A DNA stretch of 64,000 bases from Thioclava sp. SK-1 (lineage in GTDB: Bacteria > Pseudomonadota > Alphaproteobacteria > Rhodobacterales > Rhodobacteraceae): NCBI RefSeq assembly GCF_001705665.1, contig NZ_MDHA01000032.1:248001-312000 (forward strand). Direction: 5' to 3'. Made by a program: the position numbers and the translations under genes. The notes under the pieces were generated by a model, which was not told the origin of the DNA, did not search any database, and saw only the letters and a list, made by a program, of their open reading frames with translations. This document shows, piece by piece, positions 63,986 through 64,000 of the stretch. The stretch's first letter is position 1. Each line of letters begins with the position of its first letter.

Positions 63986-64000
63986 GCATATCGACCCTGA

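Overview
The window looks like chromosome from an alphaproteobacterium of the order Rhodobacterales (roseobacter/Rhodobacter type). The evidence is the base composition (about 60% GC by eye), the petPR-petABC arrangement known from Rhodobacter capsulatus, a BluE-type threonine kinase in the cobalamin locus, a perfect TGA-N9-TCA 'iron-Rhodo-box', and high similarity to alphaproteobacterial enzymes throughout. Ectoine synthesis together with glycine betaine demethylation suggests a saline or marine habitat. I saw no tRNA, rRNA, CRISPR array, insertion sequence or prophage.

Layout: (1) 1-2410, thiamine ABC transporter genes thiP (cut by the left edge) and thiB behind a TPP riboswitch. (2) 2.5-8.0 kb, a dicarboxylate/amino-acid symporter, aroC, a WYL regulator divergent from a GST gene, a TetR regulator and a NYN-domain protein. 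(3) 8.1-12.3 kb, the cytochrome bc1 operon petABC with petPR upstream. (4) 12.4-18.0 kb, ilvE, a 63-residue small ORF, an EamA transporter, queG, metG and an unannotated 45-residue entericidin-type lipoprotein. (5) 18.0-25.3 kb, an ectoine locus: ectABC-ask on the plus strand, and ectR and doeA plus an ArgE-like deacetylase on the minus strand. (6) 25.4-27.7 kb, gbcAB for glycine betaine demethylation. (7) 27.7-30.7 kb, a two-component system and a siderophore-interacting reductase. (8) 31.4-36.3 kb, the ubiquinol oxidase operon cyoABCD with a SURF1 gene. (9) 36.4-41.6 kb, a lysine-catabolic operon amaB-amaA-hglS divergent from a LysR regulator. (10) 41.6-63.0 kb, a large cobalamin locus. (11) 63.0-64.0 kb, a second cobalamin riboswitch and a CbiM-like gene.

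The cobalamin region holds most of the oxygen-dependent pathway. It includes corrin ring synthesis (cobA, I, G, J, M, K, L, H, with cobE), amidation and adenosylation (cobB, O, Q), the cobalt-insertion subunit cobN with cobW, the aminopropanol arm (bluE, cobD, cobC) and nucleotide-loop assembly (cobU, cobT, cobS, a phosphatase). cobF, the other two cobaltochelatase subunits and bluB are not in the window. One cobalamin riboswitch precedes the long plus-strand operon that starts with a DUF1636 protein; cobK sits on the opposite strand inside that operon.

The points most worth a second look are the ArgE-like gene translationally coupled to doeA (a possible substitute for DoeB), a 48-codon small ORF with a long hairpin coupled to cobQ, the antisense cobK with overlapping divergent start codons, the riboswitch-controlled CbiM-like gene closed by a terminator with no partner genes, and several clean operator-like palindromes next to the genes they probably control.
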